Below are positions 1 through 10,179 of a stretch of 64,000 bases of DNA, one piece after another. The stretch covers positions 1-64,000 of the forward strand of contig JAIOZK010000022.1 of NCBI GenBank assembly GCA_021740625.1. Reading direction: 5' to 3'. A program made the translations under genes and the position numbers. Source of the stretch: Bacteroidales bacterium. Lineage in GTDB: Bacteria > Bacteroidota > Bacteroidia > Bacteroidales > JAIOZK01. Position 1 is the stretch's first letter. Each line of letters starts with the position of its first letter. The notes below the pieces were generated by a model. That model saw nothing but the letters and a program-made list of their open reading frames with translations. It was not told the DNA's origin and searched no databases.

Positions 1-20
1 AAACAGGTGTACGACCTTTT

Positions 21-38
21 GGGGTATAAATATACCCC
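21..38. repeat. 8-bp inverted repeat (hairpin)
   Basis: GGGGTATA and TATACCCC flank a two-base AA spacer, making a perfect 8-bp inverted repeat. No T-tract follows on either strand, so it is not a clear terminator. It may be a protein-binding palindrome upstream of the small gene that follows, or the 3' end of something outside the window. Function is unknown. Confidence 0.4.
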
Positions 39-128
39 GTTCACCAGAAAAAAATCCGTAGTCCCCCCTGGTAAAATTCTTAAAATGGACTCGTCTTGAC
101 ATCAGATAGTTATATTTTTCAACACGCA

Positions 129-422
129 ATGTGGGTTAATGATATATTCTTTATGAATGAATATGTATTCAAACGGCTGAAGGATGAGGACATTCTTTCG
201 ATCAATAAAAAAACACTTGAACTTGCTGGGATTAAAACTGAGAAACCACCCAAAGAATATTATATCAATGGGCCCAATAAGGAAATGCTTTTTTACCGGG
301 ATACAGCTTTTTCTCAAATAATCAGCTATGCCTCCTTCAACAATACAGAAGTTGGTTCCAGGCTTGAGAAAGTGATTAATGAAATTACAAAATTTCGTGA
401 AAAACTGAGTGAAGAAGAATAA
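129..422 (+). CDS. Small hypothetical protein
   Basis: This frame encodes about 97 residues from the first ATG. An upstream TTG at 96 is also in frame, but an in-frame stop at 81-83 limits further extension. The product is soluble and charged, with an aromatic N-terminal stretch (MWVNDIFFMNEY) and a lysine/glutamate-rich C-terminal helix. I recognise no domain. It is convergent with clpC, and its stop codon lies against the clpC terminator. It could be a real small gene or the surviving tail of a larger one, and the start is uncertain. Confidence 0.45.
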   Translation: MWVNDIFFMNEYVFKRLKDEDILSINKKTLELAGIKTEKPPKEYYINGPNKEMLFYRDTAFSQIISYASFNNTEVGSRLEKVINEITKFREKLSEEE

Positions 423-451
423 AAAAAGCTGCTTCCCAAGGAGGAAACAGC
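419..451 (-). terminator. Rho-independent terminator of clpC
   Basis: Read on the minus strand, a GCTGTTTCC / GGAAGCAGC stem (one internal mismatch, six-base loop) is followed by a run of T. It lies just beyond the clpC stop codon and overlaps the end of the convergent small gene. Confidence 0.6.
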
Positions 452-472
452 GTTATATCTTTAAAGCTATGC

Positions 473-3013
473 TTACTGGTTTTGTTTCACGATCTTTTCC
501 GATTTCTTGATCTTGATGGTAATCTCTTTTTTTCTTCCATCAAAATCAACTTTGATCATATCGCCGGGACCCAGTTTTGTTTTAATGATCTCCTCGGCCA
601 GGGGATCTTCCACATATTTCTGTATGGCTCTTTTCAGCGGCCGTGCACCATATTGCTCATCCCATCCTTTCTCTACAATGAAACCCTTGGCCTTTTTGGT
701 AACTTCTATTTCGTAGCCCAGGCCTTCGATTCTTTCATAAAGGCCTCTTAATTCAATATCGATGATCTTATGGATTGCTTCGATTTCAAGGGGATCAAAT
801 ATGACTACATCATCTATCCTGTTCAAAAATTCAGGAGCAAAAGCCTTTTTCAATGCACTTTCAATCACGCTCTGAGCGTAAGTGGCCTTTGCAGTTTTTT
901 TGGCTGTAGTTTCAAAACCAACTCCCTGTCCAAAATCTTTCAACTGTCGTGAACCAATATTAGACGTCATGATGATAATTGTATTCTTGAAATCCACTTT
1001 TCTGCCAAAGCTGTCGGTAAGCAAACCATCATCCATTACCTGCAACAAGAGGTGGAACACATCCGGATGTGCTTTTTCAATTTCATCCAGCAAAATGATG
1101 GAGTAGGGTTTGCGCCTAACTTTTTCTGTCAGTTGCCCGCCTTCTTCATATCCAACATAACCGGGAGGCGCGCCAACAAGCCTTGATACGGCAAATTTTT
1201 CCATATACTCGCTCATATCCACCCTGATCAAGGCATCTTCCGTATCAAAGAGGTATCTGGCCAGTACTTTGGCAAGGTAAGTTTTGCCAACTCCGGTCGG
1301 ACCCAGGAAAATAAAAGAGCCAATTGGTTTTTTGGGATCTTTAAGTCCGGCTCTGTTTCTCCGGATCGCTTTTACTACATTCTTGATGGCAGCATCCTGT
1401 CCAATCACGGAGCCTTTCAGCTCTTCTTCCATATTCAGCAACCTGTTGCTTTCGTTCTGGGCAATACGCTGCACGGGAATACCGGTCATCATAGCCACAA
1501 CTTCAGCCACATTTTCTTCCGATACTTTTTCCCGGTGGATCTTGGACTCCTCTTCCCAGCGCTTTTTAGCCGCTTCCAGCTCATTTTGCAGTTTTCTTTC
1601 CAGATCACGGAACTCTGCAGCTTCTTCAAACTTCTGACTGTTGATGGCTTTTGTTTTCTTATTCTTGGTTTCTTCGATTCTGTTTTCAATATCGATGATC
1701 TCAGCCGGAACATGAATATTGGTAATATGAACCCTCGAACCTGCCTCGTCCATGGCATCAATGGCCTTGTCTGGCAAATAGCGGTCGGACATATATCGGT
1801 TTGTAAGATTCACACATGCTTTGATGGCTGCATTATCATAATTGACAAGGTGATGGTCTTCGTATTTTTCCTTGATATTGTTTAAGATCTCAATGGTTTC
1901 ATCCGAAGATGTCGGATCCACCATGACCTTTTGAAAGCGGCGTTCCAGGGCACCATCTTTTTCGATGTATTGCCTGTATTCATCCAGTGTTGTGGCTCCG
2001 ATACATTGTATCTCACCCCTTGCCAATGCCGGTTTGAACATATTGGATGCATCCAGCGAACCGGATGCATTACCGGCACCAACGATGGTATGGATCTCAT
2101 CGATGAACAAAATGATATCAGGATTCTTTTCCAGTTCATTCAGCACGGCTTTCATGCGTTCCTCGAATTGCCCACGGTATTTGGTTCCAGCCACAAGAGA
2201 AGCCAGATCAAGAGTAACAATCCGCTTGTTGAACAAAGCTCGTGATACTTTTCTCTCTACAATTCTTAAGGCGAGGCCTTCTGCAATTGCTGATTTTCCG
2301 ACTCCCGGCTCTCCGATTAGGATGGGGTTGTTTTTCTTGCGTCTGCTGAGAATCTGTGCAATTCTTTCCAGTTCCTTTCCCCTGCCTACAATAGGATCGA
2401 GCCGGTCTTCCTCGGCCATCTTGGTAATGTCTCTTCCAAAATTATCCAGTACAGGTGTTTTGGACTTTGATTCTGTGAACTTCTTCGATCCGCCGGTAAA
2501 TCCCTGTGCTTCTTCCATGTCGCCGGCTGTATCGTCAGATAAATCACTTTTGGGTTTTATGATGCTGTCGTCATTACTTTTTATCATAGCTCTTAATTCC
2601 TCCTTAACTGATTCGTAGTTAACGCCCCGTTTTTCAAAAGACTTGGTCACAAAATTGTCCTCATCTTTTAAAATGGCGAGTAACAAATGTTCTGTACCGA
2701 TCAAGTCACTGTTAAAGACTTTTGCCTCCAGATAGGTAATCTTTAAGGCTCTTTCGGCTTGTTTTACCAGGGGAATGTTTTCAGGCTTTTCTTCTGCCTT
2801 CCCGGAATCTTTAACAGCTCTTTCGATGGTGGTTTTCAAATTATCAAGATCTATACCGAAGTACATGAGTATTTGAATCGCCAAGCCTTCGCCTTCCCGC
2901 AGTATCCCAAGCAACAGGTGCTCCAGGCCAATATAATCGTTGCCCAGCCGAATGGCCTCTTCACGACTATATGTCAGTACATTTTTTACCCTTTGCGAAA
3001 ATTTTGCTTCCAT
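473..3013 (-). CDS. clpC: ATP-dependent Clp protease ATPase subunit ClpC
   Basis: This is a Hsp100/Clp AAA+ unfoldase that forms a hexamer, threads substrates through its pore and delivers them to the ClpP peptidase in the cytoplasm. Counting from the MFNF frame start, two Clp-N repeats occupy about residues 5-150. The first AAA+ module has Walker A GEPGVGKS (about 238-245), pore loop KYRG and Walker B ILFIDE. A coiled UVR-like insertion (about 455-490) is typical of ClpC rather than ClpA or ClpB. The second AAA+ module has Walker A GPTGVGKT and ends in the D2-small domain. The total of about 846 residues is normal. I placed the start at MEAKFSQRV because a TAnnTTTG promoter element lies only 23 bases upstream. 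An ATG four codons earlier is possible. Confidence 0.95.
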   Translation of the reverse strand: MEAKFSQRVKNVLTYSREEAIRLGNDYIGLEHLLLGILREGEGLAIQILMYFGIDLDNLKTTIERAVKDSGKAEEKPENIPLVKQAERALKITYLEAKVFNSDLIGTEHLLLAILKDEDNFVTKSFEKRGVNYESVKEELRAMIKSNDDSIIKPKSDLSDDTAGDMEEAQGFTGGSKKFTESKSKTPVLDNFGRDITKMAEEDRLDPIVGRGKELERIAQILSRRKKNNPILIGEPGVGKSAIAEGLALRIVERKVSRALFNKRIVTLDLASLVAGTKYRGQFEERMKAVLNELEKNPDIILFIDEIHTIVGAGNASGSLDASNMFKPALARGEIQCIGATTLDEYRQYIEKDGALERRFQKVMVDPTSSDETIEILNNIKEKYEDHHLVNYDNAAIKACVNLTNRYMSDRYLPDKAIDAMDEAGSRVHITNIHVPAEIIDIENRIEETKNKKTKAINSQKFEEAAEFRDLERKLQNELEAAKKRWEEESKIHREKVSEENVAEVVAMMTGIPVQRIAQNESNRLLNMEEELKGSVIGQDAAIKNVVKAIRRNRAGLKDPKKPIGSFIFLGPTGVGKTYLAKVLARYLFDTEDALIRVDMSEYMEKFAVSRLVGAPPGYVGYEEGGQLTEKVRRKPYSIILLDEIEKAHPDVFHLLLQVMDDGLLTDSFGRKVDFKNTIIIMTSNIGSRQLKDFGQGVGFETTAKKTAKATYAQSVIESALKKAFAPEFLNRIDDVVIFDPLEIEAIHKIIDIELRGLYERIEGLGYEIEVTKKAKGFIVEKGWDEQYGARPLKRAIQKYVEDPLAEEIIKTKLGPGDMIKVDFDGRKKEITIKIKKSEKIVKQNQ

Positions 3014-3035
3014 AAAATTAAACAAGCTCCCATTT

Positions 3036-3043
3036 CAAATTTA
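3036..3043 (-). promoter_or_regulatory. Putative -7 promoter element of clpC
   Basis: Minus-strand TAAATTTG matches the Bacteroidota TAnnTTTG consensus. Transcription would start about 6 bases downstream, which favours the internal ATG at 3013 as the clpC start. No convincing -33 TTTG was seen. Confidence 0.4.
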
Positions 3044-3261
3044 CAAATATTTCTAACGATCTAAAAATCCAATTATTTCAGGACTTCGCCATGACTTGAA
3101 CACTTCTAATTTACATGGCATAAACAGCACGATTCAAAATTATGTTCATTGATCCGCTTCTGAATTTTGTCTTTGTTTATTTTTCAACATCCTGATGTTA
3201 GTAATAACCTGAATTATAAAGCAAAATAGCGGACTAATCTGGTGAAAATTTCGTAATTTCG

Positions 3262-3269
3262 TATCTTTT
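3262..3269 (+). promoter_or_regulatory. Possible -7 promoter element of gyrA
   Basis: TATCTTTT matches seven of eight positions of TAnnTTTG and would give a leader of about 45 bases before gyrA. The rest of the roughly 300-base divergent clpC-gyrA spacer shows no other feature I can support. Confidence 0.3.
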
Positions 3270-3319
3270 AGACTACATTTATAATTCATTGAAATATAAC
3301 ATTTTAACACATTTCCAAG

Positions 3320-5836
3320 ATGACGATGAATGGTGATGACAGAATTCTGAAAGTAAACATTGAAAACCAGATGAAATCAGCCTACATCGATTATTCGATG
3401 TCGGTTATTGTTTCCCGGGCTTTGCCGGACGCACGTGATGGCCTGAAACCCGTTCACAGAAGGGTGTTGTTTGGGATGCTCGAACTCGGAACCCTGCACA
3501 ACCGTCCGTATAAAAAATCTGCCAGGATCGTAGGGGAGGTGCTTGGAAAATATCACCCACACGGTGATTCCTCTGTTTATGATGCCATGGTGCGCATGGC
3601 ACAACCTTGGTCGCTGAGATACCCGCTTGTTGACGGTCAGGGTAACTTCGGTTCCATGGATGGAGATAATGCTGCGGCGATGCGTTATACCGAAGCAAGG
3701 ATGCAGAAACTGGCCGAGGAAATGGTTAAAGATATTGATAAAAACACGGTTGATTTTCAACTGAACTTTGATGATACACTAAAAGAACCGGTCGTGCTTC
3801 CTTCTGCCATTCCTGGTCTGCTCGTAAATGGTAGCTCAGGAATTGCTGTAGGAATGGCAACCAACATGCCTCCCCATAATCTCACGGAGGTGGTTGACGG
3901 AACCGTAGCCTATATCGATAATAATGAGATAAGTGTGCAGGAACTGATGGAATATATTAAAGGGCCTGACTTTCCGACAGGAGCCCAGATATATGGCTAC
4001 GAAGGAGTGCGGGAGGCATTTGAAACAGGTCGCGGACGTATTCTGATGCGGGGTACAACACAGATAGAAGAAGACAGCAACGGAAGGATAAAAATCATCG
4101 CAACTTCCATTCCTTACCAGGTAAATAAAGCCGAGATGATCAAGAAGACTGCCGATCTGGTAGTTGACAAAAAAATTGAGGGCATTTCCGATATCAGGGA
4201 TGAGTCTGATAAAAAAGGATTGCGTGTGGTATATGAATTGAAAAAAGACGCTGTTACAAATGTCGTACTGAACAAATTATACCAGTATACCGCCCTGCAA
4301 AGCTCTTTCAATGTAAACAACATCGCCCTGGTAAACGGAAAACCTGAAATGCTCAATCTTAAAGACCTGATCAGGCATTATGTGAATCACAGGCATGAAG
4401 TCCTCGTTCGCAAGACCCAGTATGAGCTTGACGAAGCTGAAAGAAAAGCCCATATACTGGAAGGAATTCTGATAGCCCTTGATCACCTGGACGAGGTAAT
4501 ATCCCTGATCCGGGCCAGCCAGACTCCCGATGAGGCTAGGACCGGACTGATGAACAAGTTTGAGCTGACTGAAGTCCAGGCCAAAGCTATTCTGGATATG
4601 CGCCTGCAAAAATTAACCGGGCTCGAACGAGAGAAGATCAAGGAAGACTATGAAGAACTGATGAAACTAATTGCTCATTTGAAGGAAATTCTCAATGACG
4701 AAAGCCTCAGAATGAAAATCATCAAAGATGACCTGCTTGAGATCAAAGAAAAGTACGGCGATGAAAACAGAAGCGAGATCATTTACTCCGCTGAAGATTT
4801 TAAAATTGAAGATACCATTCCGGACGATGAAGTCGTGATCACAATTTCTCACCTGGGTTATATTAAACGTACCCTTTTAACCGAGTACAGGCAACAGAAA
4901 AGAGGAGGCAAGGGTGCCAGGGGAAGCAATATCAGGGGTGAGGATTTCCTGGAGCACCTTTTTATAGCCACCAATCATAATTATCTATTGTTCTTTACGG
5001 AAAAAGGAAAATGTTTTTGGCTGAGGGTTTTCGAAATACCGGAAGGTAGCAAAATCTCCAAAGGAAGAGCCATCCAAAACCTCATCAATATTGAGCAGGA
5101 CGATAAAATCAGGGCCTTTATCAACGTGAAGAACCTTGATGACCAGGAATACCTGTACAACCATTTTATCGTTATGGGAACCCGGAGGGGACTCATCAAA
5201 AAAACATCCCTGGAGGCTTACTCACGGCCAAGGCAAAATGGCATCAATGCAATCAACATCAACGAAAACGATGAGCTGATTGAAGCCAGACTGACAAACG
5301 GGGACAGTGAGATCATCATGGCATGTAAGTCGGGCAGGGCTATCCGCTTCCACGAAAGCAAGGTACGCGCTATGGGACGGATCGCCACAGGTGTGAAGGG
5401 TATTGTGCTGGATGATGAAAAAGACGATATGATCGGAATGATATGCCTGCTGGATCAGGAGTCAGATATACTGGTCGTTTCTGAAAATGGTTATGGAAAA
5501 CGTTCTAAACTGGAAGATTACCGCATAACAAACAGAGGAGGTAAAGGGGTAAAAACCATGAATGTTACGAACAAAACGGGTAGTTTGATCGCCATCAAAG
5601 AGGTACTGGATGCCGACGATCTGATGATCATTACCAAAATGGGTGTCCTGATAAGACTTGGGATCAGCGATATGCGTGTCATGGGGCGTGCCACCCAGGG
5701 CGTCAGGTTAATTAAGCTTTATGATGATGACGCCATTGCATCCGTGGCAAAAGTTGAAATCAGCAACGGTGATGACGAACTGGATGAGCTTCATGATGAA
5801 ATTGAAGGAGCTGATGAAGAATTGACCGGCGAATAG
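3320..5836 (+). CDS. gyrA: DNA gyrase subunit A
   Basis: This is the breakage-reunion subunit of DNA gyrase, a type IIA topoisomerase that introduces negative supercoils together with GyrB, which is not in this window. The catalytic tyrosine is Tyr123 in AAMRYTEAR. The quinolone-resistance region reads [17 protein letters not shown], with Ser84 and Asp88 at the positions of E. coli Ser83 and Asp87, the usual sensitive-type residues. The C-terminal beta-pinwheel carries a GyrA box (QKRGGKG), which separates it from ParC. The 838 residues end in an acidic tail. The start is the first of two close ATGs (MTMNGDD). Confidence 0.97.
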   Translation: MTMNGDDRILKVNIENQMKSAYIDYSMSVIVSRALPDARDGLKPVHRRVLFGMLELGTLHNRPYKKSARIVGEVLGKYHPHGDSSVYDAMVRMAQPWSLRYPLVDGQGNFGSMDGDNAAAMRYTEARMQKLAEEMVKDIDKNTVDFQLNFDDTLKEPVVLPSAIPGLLVNGSSGIAVGMATNMPPHNLTEVVDGTVAYIDNNEISVQELMEYIKGPDFPTGAQIYGYEGVREAFETGRGRILMRGTTQIEEDSNGRIKIIATSIPYQVNKAEMIKKTADLVVDKKIEGISDIRDESDKKGLRVVYELKKDAVTNVVLNKLYQYTALQSSFNVNNIALVNGKPEMLNLKDLIRHYVNHRHEVLVRKTQYELDEAERKAHILEGILIALDHLDEVISLIRASQTPDEARTGLMNKFELTEVQAKAILDMRLQKLTGLEREKIKEDYEELMKLIAHLKEILNDESLRMKIIKDDLLEIKEKYGDENRSEIIYSAEDFKIEDTIPDDEVVITISHLGYIKRTLLTEYRQQKRGGKGARGSNIRGEDFLEHLFIATNHNYLLFFTEKGKCFWLRVFEIPEGSKISKGRAIQNLINIEQDDKIRAFINVKNLDDQEYLYNHFIVMGTRRGLIKKTSLEAYSRPRQNGINAININENDELIEARLTNGDSEIIMACKSGRAIRFHESKVRAMGRIATGVKGIVLDDEKDDMIGMICLLDQESDILVVSENGYGKRSKLEDYRITNRGGKGVKTMNVTNKTGSLIAIKEVLDADDLMIITKMGVLIRLGISDMRVMGRATQGVRLIKLYDDDAIASVAKVEISNGDDELDELHDEIEGADEELTGE

Positions 5837-5931
5837 GTGAGGGCCTAAAATGGGCAGAATGGCTCGAATTTTGTAAATTTGTGTGAAAATTTATTTAAAT
5901 TAATTCTGAATACATTTACCCGATATTAATA

Positions 5932-5939
5932 TATCTTTG
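5932..5939 (+). promoter_or_regulatory. -7 promoter element of the TPR protein gene
   Basis: TATCTTTG matches TAnnTTTG exactly and lies 33 bases before the ATG at 5973. A possible upstream TTG start at 5937 falls inside this element and can therefore be excluded. Confidence 0.6.
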
Positions 5940-5972
5940 CATAGGCTTTTAGAAAAACAAAACATATTGATC

Positions 5973-7151
5973 ATGAAAAAATTAACGATTATTCTCGGTC
6001 TTGTACTTGCAAGCACAATTGTATTTGGTCAGAAAAGAATGACCCAAACCGCAATCAATTACCTGAGGAACGGTAAGCTGGATAAAGCCATGGAGGCTAT
6101 CAATACCGCAATCGAACATGAAAAAACCATGAATGATGCGAAAACCTGGTTCTACAGGGGAGGGATTTATGTTGAAATCGGTATCACTGATAAAGAAGAA
6201 TATAAAAGTCTCGCAGAAGATCCTTTGATGGAATCATACAAATCATATAAGAAAGCAATGGAATATGACGAAGATGGTGAATATTCCAAAGACATTAAGC
6301 AAAACATGCAATACATCGCACAACAGTTTTACAATGATGCCGCAAATGCATACAACGACAGGAATTATGTGGATGCAGCACAGAATTTTATGACATCTTA
6401 TAAAGTTTACGAAGCAGTCGGAATCAATGATACGACTTCATTGCTGAACTATGCCACATCATCACAACTTGCCGGAAACAGTGAAGCTGCAATGCAAACC
6501 TATGAAAAGCTTATGGATATGGGGTATGAAGATGCAGCGCTTTATGAATCGCTGGCCAATATTTACAGGGAAGAAGGTGATTTCGAAAAAGCCGAAGAGA
6601 TTTTGCAGGAGGGAAGAGAGAAGTATCCCGAAAGTTACCCCATATTGCTGGCTGAAATTAACCTTTTCATGAGTTCAGGCCAGAATGAAAAAGCGATCAG
6701 CAGTCTGCAAAAGGCCACCGAAAAAGATCCTGAGAATTATACAATCTGGTTTGCGTTGGGCGATATGTATGACAAATTTGCTGCTGACACATCACTGACA
6801 GAAGAAGCAAGGAGTGAGTATTTCAACAGAGCCGAAAAGGCTTACAAAACTGCCATCGATGTAAAAGAAGACTATTTCGATGCATATTTTAACATGGGCG
6901 CACTTTACGTGAATAAAGCCGCCGAAATACAACAGATCGCCAATGATCTTCCTTTGGAAGCCGTTGAAGAATATGATAAACTCAAAGCAAAAGCGGATGA
7001 TTTGCTGGCCAAAGCATTGCCTTATCTCGAAAGCGCATACGAAATAAAAACGGATGACCGGGCAACCATGCTTTCATTGAAAGAAATTTATACCAGGCTC
7101 GGACAACTTGATAAAGCCAAAGAGATCAATATGAAATTACAACAGCAATAA
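5973..7151 (+). CDS. Periplasmic tetratricopeptide-repeat protein
   Basis: The product has about 392 residues. It begins with a cleavable signal peptide (MKKLTIILGLVLASTIVFGQ) and is then almost entirely helical TPR repeats. Recognisable units include the NGKLDKAMEAINTAI, EGDFEKAEEILQEG, NEKAISSLQKATEKDP and LGQLDKAKEINMKL segments. Such proteins are scaffolds in the Bacteroidota envelope, but no specific partner can be named. The start is set by the signal peptide and the promoter at 5932-5939. It stands alone, about 135 bases after gyrA, and is followed by a strong terminator. Confidence 0.8.
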   Translation: MKKLTIILGLVLASTIVFGQKRMTQTAINYLRNGKLDKAMEAINTAIEHEKTMNDAKTWFYRGGIYVEIGITDKEEYKSLAEDPLMESYKSYKKAMEYDEDGEYSKDIKQNMQYIAQQFYNDAANAYNDRNYVDAAQNFMTSYKVYEAVGINDTTSLLNYATSSQLAGNSEAAMQTYEKLMDMGYEDAALYESLANIYREEGDFEKAEEILQEGREKYPESYPILLAEINLFMSSGQNEKAISSLQKATEKDPENYTIWFALGDMYDKFAADTSLTEEARSEYFNRAEKAYKTAIDVKEDYFDAYFNMGALYVNKAAEIQQIANDLPLEAVEEYDKLKAKADDLLAKALPYLESAYEIKTDDRATMLSLKEIYTRLGQLDKAKEINMKLQQQ

Positions 7152-7173
7152 AAAACAATCACTTGAAAACAAA

Positions 7174-7205
7174 AAGGCTGTCCCTTGAACAGGGCAGCCT
7201 TTTTT
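7174..7205 (+). terminator. Rho-independent terminator (probably bidirectional)
   Basis: AAGGCTGTCCCT pairs with AGGGCAGCCTT (one bulged T, short loop) and a T-run follows. A-rich sequence on the left gives a T-run on the other strand too, so it can also stop the convergent deacetylase transcript. Confidence 0.8.
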
Positions 7206-7426
7206 ATTCCATATAACCCACTTTCTGTTTTAATATACAGCAAGCAAAAAAGGAGAGGATTACTTCATATAGCAGTATTTAGTAAATAAGTTATGGAGCA
7301 AAAATTTATAATTTAACATAATATTAATTATAGGACATTTGTATTGTCTAAAATTAGTCTTCTTTATTCGTTATACGAAATTAGAGCAGCCCATTCAAAA
7401 TGGTTTAATTTGTCTCACACAAAACA

Positions 7427-8485
7427 TTATTCTTTGATATCCGGTATAACCCATAAAAAACTCCACCAGTACCATTGCCACGAAACACTTGTCGATTGAC
7501 CTGTAATCGTATATAGTGTTCTCCTGTTTTCAAGTTTTGAATTTGCCTTCATGATAATAAGCTCTTTTTCCTGATCATACTCAATCCTACAGTCGCTGCT
7601 TCCCGCAACAAAACATTGTAAACTTTCTGTATTGATCAAATCAGGCTTCAGTAATTTAATTCTGAGTTCAGGTGGATTTTCAGTATCAACTATTGGATTA
7701 CCAAGCTTGTTTAGCAATTCAGCAGGCAGTGATTTCATATTAACCCTGTTTTGAAACTTCTCCAGGCTGGCATAAATGCCAGTCATCGGAAATCGTGGCA
7801 GATTAAACTTATCACTGTTTTCAGATATTACTCCTGAATGCTGTCCGACGGCCGCCAGGTAACCAAATTCCTTTAGAATCTCTTTCATTTCAGGGTTAAA
7901 CTCCCCAAAGGGATATGAAAAAATTTCAGGTACATAACCAAGCTTCTCTTTGAATATGCGATGAGATTTTTCCAGGTCATTACGAAACTCCGTTTTCAGT
8001 GTCTTGAGATCATAATTTACAAAATAATCATGCGAATGTGAATGGTTATGAATCTCAATCCCCCTGTCAATCAATTCATTCAATTCTTTCCAACCCATAA
8101 AGCCTGATGCTCCTACCTGACGGGTATTGATGAATACCGTTACCGGAAAACCATATTTTTCAAGCAAGGGAGCGCCATTTTCATAAAATGATCTGTATCC
8201 GTCGTCTATCGTGAGAACCACTGTTTTTTCGGGAGCACTCCTCCCCTGCTGAACATAAGCTAAAGCATCACTCAGGGTAACAACATTAAAATCATTATTA
8301 TTCAGATATTTAAGATGATTTTCAAACACCTCTTTACTCACATTGGTGGATGGAAAACGCGAATCCCCCACCCTGTGATATATAAAAACCGGTATGTCAT
8401 TGATATTCCTTGCAGACTTCACTTCCTGGGCCGGAAGAAATTGAGCGAACAAAAAACTCAGAAGGAGGCTTCGTAAAACAAACAT
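7427..8485 (-). CDS. Secreted polysaccharide deacetylase (NodB/CE4-like)
   Basis: This is a carbohydrate esterase family 4 protein, predicted to remove acetyl groups from an N-acetylated polysaccharide outside the cytoplasm. NodB motifs are visible: TIDDG (metal and general-base aspartates), HNHSHSH (metal-binding histidines) and YPFGEF. The C-terminal 100 or so residues look like a beta-sandwich and are not part of the catalytic fold. The start at MFVLRSLLL gives a signal peptide ending near FLPAQ. A 35-residue longer frame exists, but its beginning abuts the divergent promoter at 8591-8598. The substrate is unknown. Confidence 0.8.
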   Translation of the reverse strand: MFVLRSLLLSFLFAQFLPAQEVKSARNINDIPVFIYHRVGDSRFPSTNVSKEVFENHLKYLNNNDFNVVTLSDALAYVQQGRSAPEKTVVLTIDDGYRSFYENGAPLLEKYGFPVTVFINTRQVGASGFMGWKELNELIDRGIEIHNHSHSHDYFVNYDLKTLKTEFRNDLEKSHRIFKEKLGYVPEIFSYPFGEFNPEMKEILKEFGYLAAVGQHSGVISENSDKFNLPRFPMTGIYASLEKFQNRVNMKSLPAELLNKLGNPIVDTENPPELRIKLLKPDLINTESLQCFVAGSSDCRIEYDQEKELIIMKANSKLENRRTLYTITGQSTSVSWQWYWWSFLWVIPDIKE

Positions 8486-8590
8486 ATGGCGCAATTCATT
8501 ATAACTTTGGAGAATTAACGTAAAACCATCCCTACAGATTATATTCTTTAAAAATTGCAATATTCTCTGGTAAATTAGCAAAACATCCAT

Positions 8591-8598
8591 TACTTTTG
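8591..8598 (+). promoter_or_regulatory. -7 promoter element of the T9SS Ntn-hydrolase gene
   Basis: TACTTTTG matches TAnnTTTG and lies 26 bases before the ATG at 8624. Confidence 0.5.
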
Positions 8599-8623
8599 AT
8601 CTTAAACCATTACCATTTTAACT

Positions 8624-10153
8624 ATGAGAAAATTCATCATTTCTTTTTGCATTGCTTTATTTTCCCTGACAACTTTCTCAAATCCGATAACCGGTGGAGA
8701 CACCACCAATGTTGAAGGTAAGCTGGTGCTCTATCTTATGGCCGGCCATTATTATAATGGGGTTTATTATGGTCAATTTTTAGGAGACCGTATTATGGAT
8801 GTAATGGAAAACTATGTGATCACCCACACCTTTGGCGGAGCTTACGGATACCAGCAGATCCGTCAGGTGTTTGATCAGGATTTTGTGGTGGATCAAAAGT
8901 ATATCGATATTGCAGAAGGCATTATTGCCGGTATGCAGACAGGCGGATTCAGTATATATTCTCCCACCCTTGGCGAAGAACTAACGTATAAAGACATCCT
9001 CATCGCCAATACAATTCCCGATTTTCAATCGTACAAAGGAATGGTGCAAACCCACGGACCAGGCTGTTCTGATCTCAGCAGTTGGGGTGAAGCCACAGAA
9101 AATGATTCCTGGCTTGATGGCGAGACCGTTATTTCGCGTAACCTTGACTGGGAGAGCCATCCCGTTTTGATCAACAATCAATTGATCATCGTATGGGGGC
9201 AGTCTGATCTTTATACCCAGAATTTTATTACCATAGGATTTGCCGGCATGATCGGAGCTCTTTCGGGTTTCAATGAATCCGGAGTAGCCACTTTTCAGAA
9301 TATGGGCAATCATTATTTAAGTCCGGTGGGCAGCGGCTTTTACCCCATAAACCTTGCCCAGAGAAACGGTCTTGAAGCATCAGATTATAACGGAGATGGC
9401 ATATGCTCACCCAGGGATATTACGGATGCTGTAAGAGACAAAGCTGTAGCCAGTACATATATCGTTCATTCGGCAGGCAGAGCCAACCTTGACTTCCCGG
9501 CCGAGATACTTGAAATCCACAATTCGCTTGGAGATACTATCAGGATTCCTTCTTCCAGCACGCCTGCATTCACCGATAACCTGATTGCAACAAATCACTT
9601 CCGCTTACTTACTTCTCCCTCTTATTGTCCTCGATACAACAGAATATGTGATTCACTGGAATTATCGCAGCAAATGAGTGTTGCACGCAATTGGGATGTA
9701 CTAACAACTGCAGGCGTTACTTCCAATCTGCAAACCATACAATATACACCCAAAAATGAAATCTTCTGGCTATCCTTTGCGGAACCCGGCATACCAGCTT
9801 ATCAAATAGAACCAACTAAGATCTACGCAAATGACCTGTTTCTTCTCCTTGGAATTCATAATTCATTTGAAAAGCAGGAATTCAGGGCTTCAATTATTCC
9901 CAATCCCTGTAAAAGTGCAACAAACATCACTTTCAATGTTGATAACAAGGGATTTCTGGATTGCAAGATCATTGATATACAAGGTCATGTGGTCCATGAT
10001 TTCGGACGGATAACTTTGGATAGCCAGTCGTTTACATTGCAATGGAATACCACAAATATCTCTAAAGGTGTCTATTATTGTATAGCAGAGTATACAAATA
10101 CAACAAAGGACACAAGTAAAAAATCCTCACAGAAGATCATTGTATCCAGGTAA
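8624..10153 (+). CDS. T9SS-exported C45/phospholipase-B-like Ntn hydrolase
   Basis: The 509-residue protein has a signal peptide (first ~19 residues) and an Ntn-hydrolase-type domain related to peptidase C45 / acyl-CoA:6-APA acyltransferase or phospholipase-B-like enzymes. The likely nucleophile is Cys148 in HGPGCSDLSSWGEAT, followed by the typical VISRNLDWE strand. A calcium-loop-like segment (DYNGDG, near residue 257) interrupts the domain. The last ~85 residues form a type A T9SS sorting domain (IIPNPCKSATNITF to the end), so export to the cell surface by the type IX system is expected. The bond hydrolysed is unknown. The family call rests on motif pattern only. Confidence 0.7.
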   Translation: MRKFIISFCIALFSLTTFSNPITGGDTTNVEGKLVLYLMAGHYYNGVYYGQFLGDRIMDVMENYVITHTFGGAYGYQQIRQVFDQDFVVDQKYIDIAEGIIAGMQTGGFSIYSPTLGEELTYKDILIANTIPDFQSYKGMVQTHGPGCSDLSSWGEATENDSWLDGETVISRNLDWESHPVLINNQLIIVWGQSDLYTQNFITIGFAGMIGALSGFNESGVATFQNMGNHYLSPVGSGFYPINLAQRNGLEASDYNGDGICSPRDITDAVRDKAVASTYIVHSAGRANLDFPAEILEIHNSLGDTIRIPSSSTPAFTDNLIATNHFRLLTSPSYCPRYNRICDSLELSQQMSVARNWDVLTTAGVTSNLQTIQYTPKNEIFWLSFAEPGIPAYQIEPTKIYANDLFLLLGIHNSFEKQEFRASIIPNPCKSATNITFNVDNKGFLDCKIIDIQGHVVHDFGRITLDSQSFTLQWNTTNISKGVYYCIAEYTNTTKDTSKKSSQKIIVSR

Positions 10154-10179
10154 CCCAATCACTTTTTGATTATTTTTTT

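Noticed and set aside
1965-2618. 217-codon plus-strand frame
   Set aside because: It is antisense to the conserved AAA+ region of clpC, and its serine/proline-rich composition reflects the opposite strand.
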